Positions 6,185-6,278 of a stretch of 6,278 nt of DNA are shown here, piece by piece. The stretch is taken from contig JAGRNM010000083.1 in assembly GCA_020440745.1 (NCBI GenBank), positions 1 to 6,278 of the forward strand, in the 5' to 3' direction. The stretch is from Deltaproteobacteria bacterium. Its GTDB lineage: Bacteria; UBA10199; DSSB01. The notes under the pieces were generated by a model. That model searched no databases and had not been told where the DNA came from. It was given only the letters and a program-made list of their open reading frames with translations. Each line of letters begins with the position of its first letter. Position 1 is the stretch's first letter. Position numbers and translations under genes: made by a program.

Positions 6185-6200
6185 CTTAAGACTTCTTAAG
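6185..6200. repeat. 16-bp dyad (operator-like) upstream of the promoter
   Basis: CTTAAGA and TCTTAAG are perfect 7-bp inverted arms separated by 2 bp. The dyad lies about 10 bp upstream of the candidate -35. The 2-nt centre is too tight for a full RNA hairpin, so a protein-binding site is likelier than a terminator. Confidence 0.5.
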
Positions 6201-6219
6201 CCTCCCTCAAACGTTAGAT

Positions 6220-6267
6220 AAAATCTATCCAAGGTTCAAGCACTTCCATAGATTTTTAATAGATTTT
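6220..6267. repeat. Three copies of the 9-mer AAAATCTAT / ATAGATTTT
   Basis: AAAATCTAT lies on the plus strand at 6220-6228. Its reverse complement ATAGATTTT occurs at 6248-6256 and 6259-6267; those two start 11 bp apart, about one helical turn. The first copy also belongs to the dyad TAGAT-AAA-ATCTA at 6215-6227. Such clusters are typical of transcription-factor boxes, but AT-rich DNA gives some of this by chance. Confidence 0.45.
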
Positions 6268-6278
6268 GAAAATTTTTA

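Noticed and set aside
5904..6221. A 105-codon plus-strand open frame opposite the HTH gene.
   Set aside because: It is the antisense shadow of a clearly recognisable HTH gene, and its translation shows no family motifs.
6236..6278. A 13-codon open stretch ending in TGA on the minus strand at the right edge, possibly the tail of an upstream gene.
   Set aside because: Too short to tell from chance, and it coincides with the AAAATCTAT repeats. Needs sequence beyond the window.

Overview
The window is a tightly packed run of seven complete genes, all on the minus strand, plus an eighth cut by the left edge. The sequence is AT-rich (roughly 40-45% GC by eye) and uses the standard code. The signs suggest a Gram-negative bacterium of the broad 'deltaproteobacterial' type (Desulfobacterota, Bdellovibrionota, Myxococcota or an uncultured relative). 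They are a short Cro/CI-type regulator heading an aro cluster, small TPR proteins set between housekeeping genes, a type II dehydroquinase, and a signal-peptide-bearing Cys-rich protein. This placement is inference from gene style, not proof.

In transcription order (right to left): about 180 nt of leader DNA rich in dyads and repeats, with a possible sigma70-like promoter (6095-6278); a small HTH regulator (5837-6085); chorismate synthase aroC (4617-5795); a shikimate kinase/3-dehydroquinate synthase fusion, aroKB (3007-4587); an 85-residue TPR-like protein (2730-2987); type II 3-dehydroquinate dehydratase aroQ (2282-2743); a 260-residue TPR protein (1525-2307); histidyl-tRNA synthetase hisS (272-1528); and the first 76 codons of a secreted or lipoprotein-like Cys-rich protein (1-229).

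The three enzyme genes carry four steps of the shikimate pathway: DHQ synthase (step 2), dehydroquinase (step 3), shikimate kinase (step 5) and chorismate synthase (step 7). aroE, aroA and a DAHP synthase gene are not in the window. Gaps between genes are 41, 29 and 19 nt, followed by overlaps of 14, 26 and 4 nt, so one transcript with translational coupling toward the hisS end is likely. No convincing intrinsic terminator is visible inside the run or between hisS and the last gene.

The enzymes look intact and ordinary. The less ordinary points are the cysteine pattern of the truncated left-edge protein, the repeat and dyad cluster upstream of the regulator, the two TPR proteins that flank aroQ, the AroK-AroB fusion, and a Leu replacing the usual Pro or Ala after the active-site Asn of AroQ. 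I see no mobile element, CRISPR array, tRNA, rRNA or defence-type system.
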